Positions 62,923-64,000 of a stretch of 64,000 nucleotides of DNA are shown here, piece by piece. A program made the position numbers and the translations under genes. The stretch is from Kitasatospora sp. MMS16-BH015. GTDB taxonomy: Bacteria > Actinomycetota > Actinomycetes > Streptomycetales > Streptomycetaceae. The stretch's first letter is position 1. Every line of letters starts with the position of its first letter. The stretch covers positions 5,394,001-5,458,000 of the forward strand of contig NZ_CP025394.1 of NCBI RefSeq assembly GCF_002943525.1, written 5' to 3'. The notes beneath the pieces were generated by a model, which saw only the letters and a list, made by a program, of their open reading frames with translations, did not search any database and was not told where the DNA came from.

Positions 62923-63945
62923 CTACGACTCGTCGAGCCAGCCGCTCGCGGCGGCGAGGGCGCCCGCCTGGAAACGGCTGCGGGCGCCGAGGCGTTCGGT
63001 CAGATCGGCGCTGAGGCGGCGGACCGTCCGGTCGGAGACTCCGAGTCGGCGGGCCGCCGCCTCGTCGGTGTCGCCGTGCGCGAGCAGCCGCAGCAGGGCC
63101 CGTTCCTGGCCGCTCAGGCCGTGCCCGTCCCGGGGGCGGGCGGTGGTCAGCGGGGTGGCCCCGGCCCAGACCAGCTCGAACAGCGCCGCCAGCGGGGCGA
63201 CCGCGCCGCGCCCGGAGACCAGGGTCGCGCCGCGCTCCGGCCGGTCCGGGTCGAGCGGCACCAGGGCGGTCTCGCGGTCCACCACGACCATCGGCAGCGG
63301 CAGGGTCGGTGCCGTCCGCACCTCACCGCCGTGCCTGGCCAGCCGACGCCCCCGGGCGAGCGCGGCCGGGTCGTGGCGCACCGCGTCCAGGTACAGGGTG
63401 CGCAGCAGCACGCCCCGGGCCGGCAGGGCCTGCTCCAGCGCCTCGGTGCCGTCGGCCGGAGCCGTCGGCGCCCCGGCGGTCACGAAGGAGAGCACCTCCC
63501 GCCGGGCCCGCCCGATCAGCCGCTCCAGCCCCTCGCGCACCGCGTCGGCCCCCTCCAGCGCCGCCCCTCCGCCCGGCGCGCCGGCTCCCGGCCGGCTCCG
63601 CTCGGCGGTCAGCCGGGCGAGCGCCGCCCGGCCCTGTTCGAGCCGGTGCCGGCGGCTCAGCAGCTCCGCCTGCTGCCGGGCCAGCAGCGACTCCAGCCCG
63701 ACCTCGGGGGTGACCGGCCGCAGCGCCAGCGGGTCCTCCCAGGAGGGCCGGAGCAGGGCCAGCCGGGCCAGCGCGTCGAAGGCCGCCCGGACGGTCGGCA
63801 GGTCGATCCGCAGGTGCGCCGCCAACTCCCCGGCTCCGGCGTCCGGATGCCGCAGCATCGCCAGGTAGACCGCCTCGGCCGTCCCGTCCACCCCGAAGGG
63901 GGCGAGCACGCCCGCTGCGGCGAGCTCGCCGCCCTGTTCCGTCAT
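62923..63945 (-). CDS. TrmB/LuxR-type transcriptional regulator
   Basis: A 340-residue regulator with two HTH modules. The N-terminal ~75 residues (GTAEAVYLAMLRHPDAGAGELAAHL) form a TrmB-like winged helix; the middle ~130-250 may be a ligand-binding PLD-like domain (GLERLIGRARREVLSFVTAG); the C-terminal ~60 residues are a LuxR HTH (GLSGQERALLRLLAHGDTDEAAARRLG then VSDRTVRRLSADLTERLGARSRFQAGALA). AGGGGGG precedes ATG 63945. Such regulators are abundant in streptomycetes and often control adjacent secondary-metabolite or envelope genes; the target here would lie outside the window. Confidence 0.88.
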   Translation of the reverse strand: MTEQGGELAAAGVLAPFGVDGTAEAVYLAMLRHPDAGAGELAAHLRIDLPTVRAAFDALARLALLRPSWEDPLALRPVTPEVGLESLLARQQAELLSRRHRLEQGRAALARLTAERSRPGAGAPGGGAALEGADAVREGLERLIGRARREVLSFVTAGAPTAPADGTEALEQALPARGVLLRTLYLDAVRHDPAALARGRRLARHGGEVRTAPTLPLPMVVVDRETALVPLDPDRPERGATLVSGRGAVAPLAALFELVWAGATPLTTARPRDGHGLSGQERALLRLLAHGDTDEAAARRLGVSDRTVRRLSADLTERLGARSRFQAGALAAASGWLDES

Positions 63946-64000
63946 GACCGGATCCCCCCTCGCGCGAGCCCTTGATCCGCAAGCTCTTGATCGAAGCGGG

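Overview
The window is a very GC-rich, gene-dense stretch of a streptomycete-type chromosome (Streptomyces, Kitasatospora or a close relative). The evidence is the strong G/C bias at third codon positions, frequent GTG starts, several apparently leaderless genes, mycothiol metabolism (Mca), a resuscitation-promoting factor behind a c-di-AMP riboswitch, and a tRNA-Leu(UAA) of the bldA type. I saw no transposase, integrase, phage gene or CRISPR array. Most of it reads as conserved chromosome core with a few accessory patches.

Layout. 1-3197: the end of a sugar-nucleotide locus, with a partial NAD-dependent epimerase and two DegT/DnrJ/EryC1-type aminotransferases. 3308-7565: two adjacent genes that look like toxin and immunity modules fused in single polypeptides (WHH-type nuclease plus SUKH; deaminase-like domain plus SUKH-4 joined by about 560 residues of Val/Pro/Gly repeat). 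7865-18022: a DivIVA-like coiled-coil protein, lipoproteins, mfd, and an N6-methylase-like protein with an altered catalytic motif. 18234-22223: a membrane protein and two Ser/Thr kinases. 22624-32813: a SurA-like lipoprotein, mazG, a degenerate SDR, a P450, riboswitch-rpfA, eno, an FtsB/DivIC-like protein, a DUF501 protein, a Ppx/GppA phosphatase and ndh, a familiar streptomycete core order. 33040-44722: a MacB-like ABC exporter, bldA, a Bax-inhibitor-like protein, small and membrane proteins, a thiolase with a tandemly duplicated 3' end, an SGNH hydrolase and cystathionine beta-synthase. 44909-54781: cell-envelope and secreted proteins, namely an L,D-transpeptidase, a MerR regulator, a lipoprotein, two paralogous secreted repeat proteins, two tandem 59-60 residue proteins, and a GH18 chitinase with a DasR-like site. 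54960-62883: msrA, cystathionine gamma-synthase, threonine dehydratase, a DrrAB-like exporter behind a striking palindromic operator, greA, a DUF4307 protein and mca. 62923-63945: a TrmB/LuxR-type regulator.

How the parts relate. Sulfur and redox genes recur (CBS, CGS, MsrA, Mca, a Rex-type site before ndh). Envelope and growth-resumption functions are prominent (Rpf, L,D-transpeptidase, FtsB-like protein, Ser/Thr kinases). Several global-regulator inputs are visible in the DNA: c-di-AMP riboswitch, Rex-like, DasR-like, MerR-type and PadR-like sites, and bldA itself. Strong hairpin terminators separate most convergent units.

The items I would follow up first are the fused toxin/immunity pair (3308-7565), the duplicated small proteins with their duplicated promoters (52343-52853), the N6-methylase homologue with QPPY instead of NPPY and palindromes upstream, and the 101-bp tandem duplication at the end of the thiolase gene. 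All functional calls come from reading motifs by eye; no database search was run.
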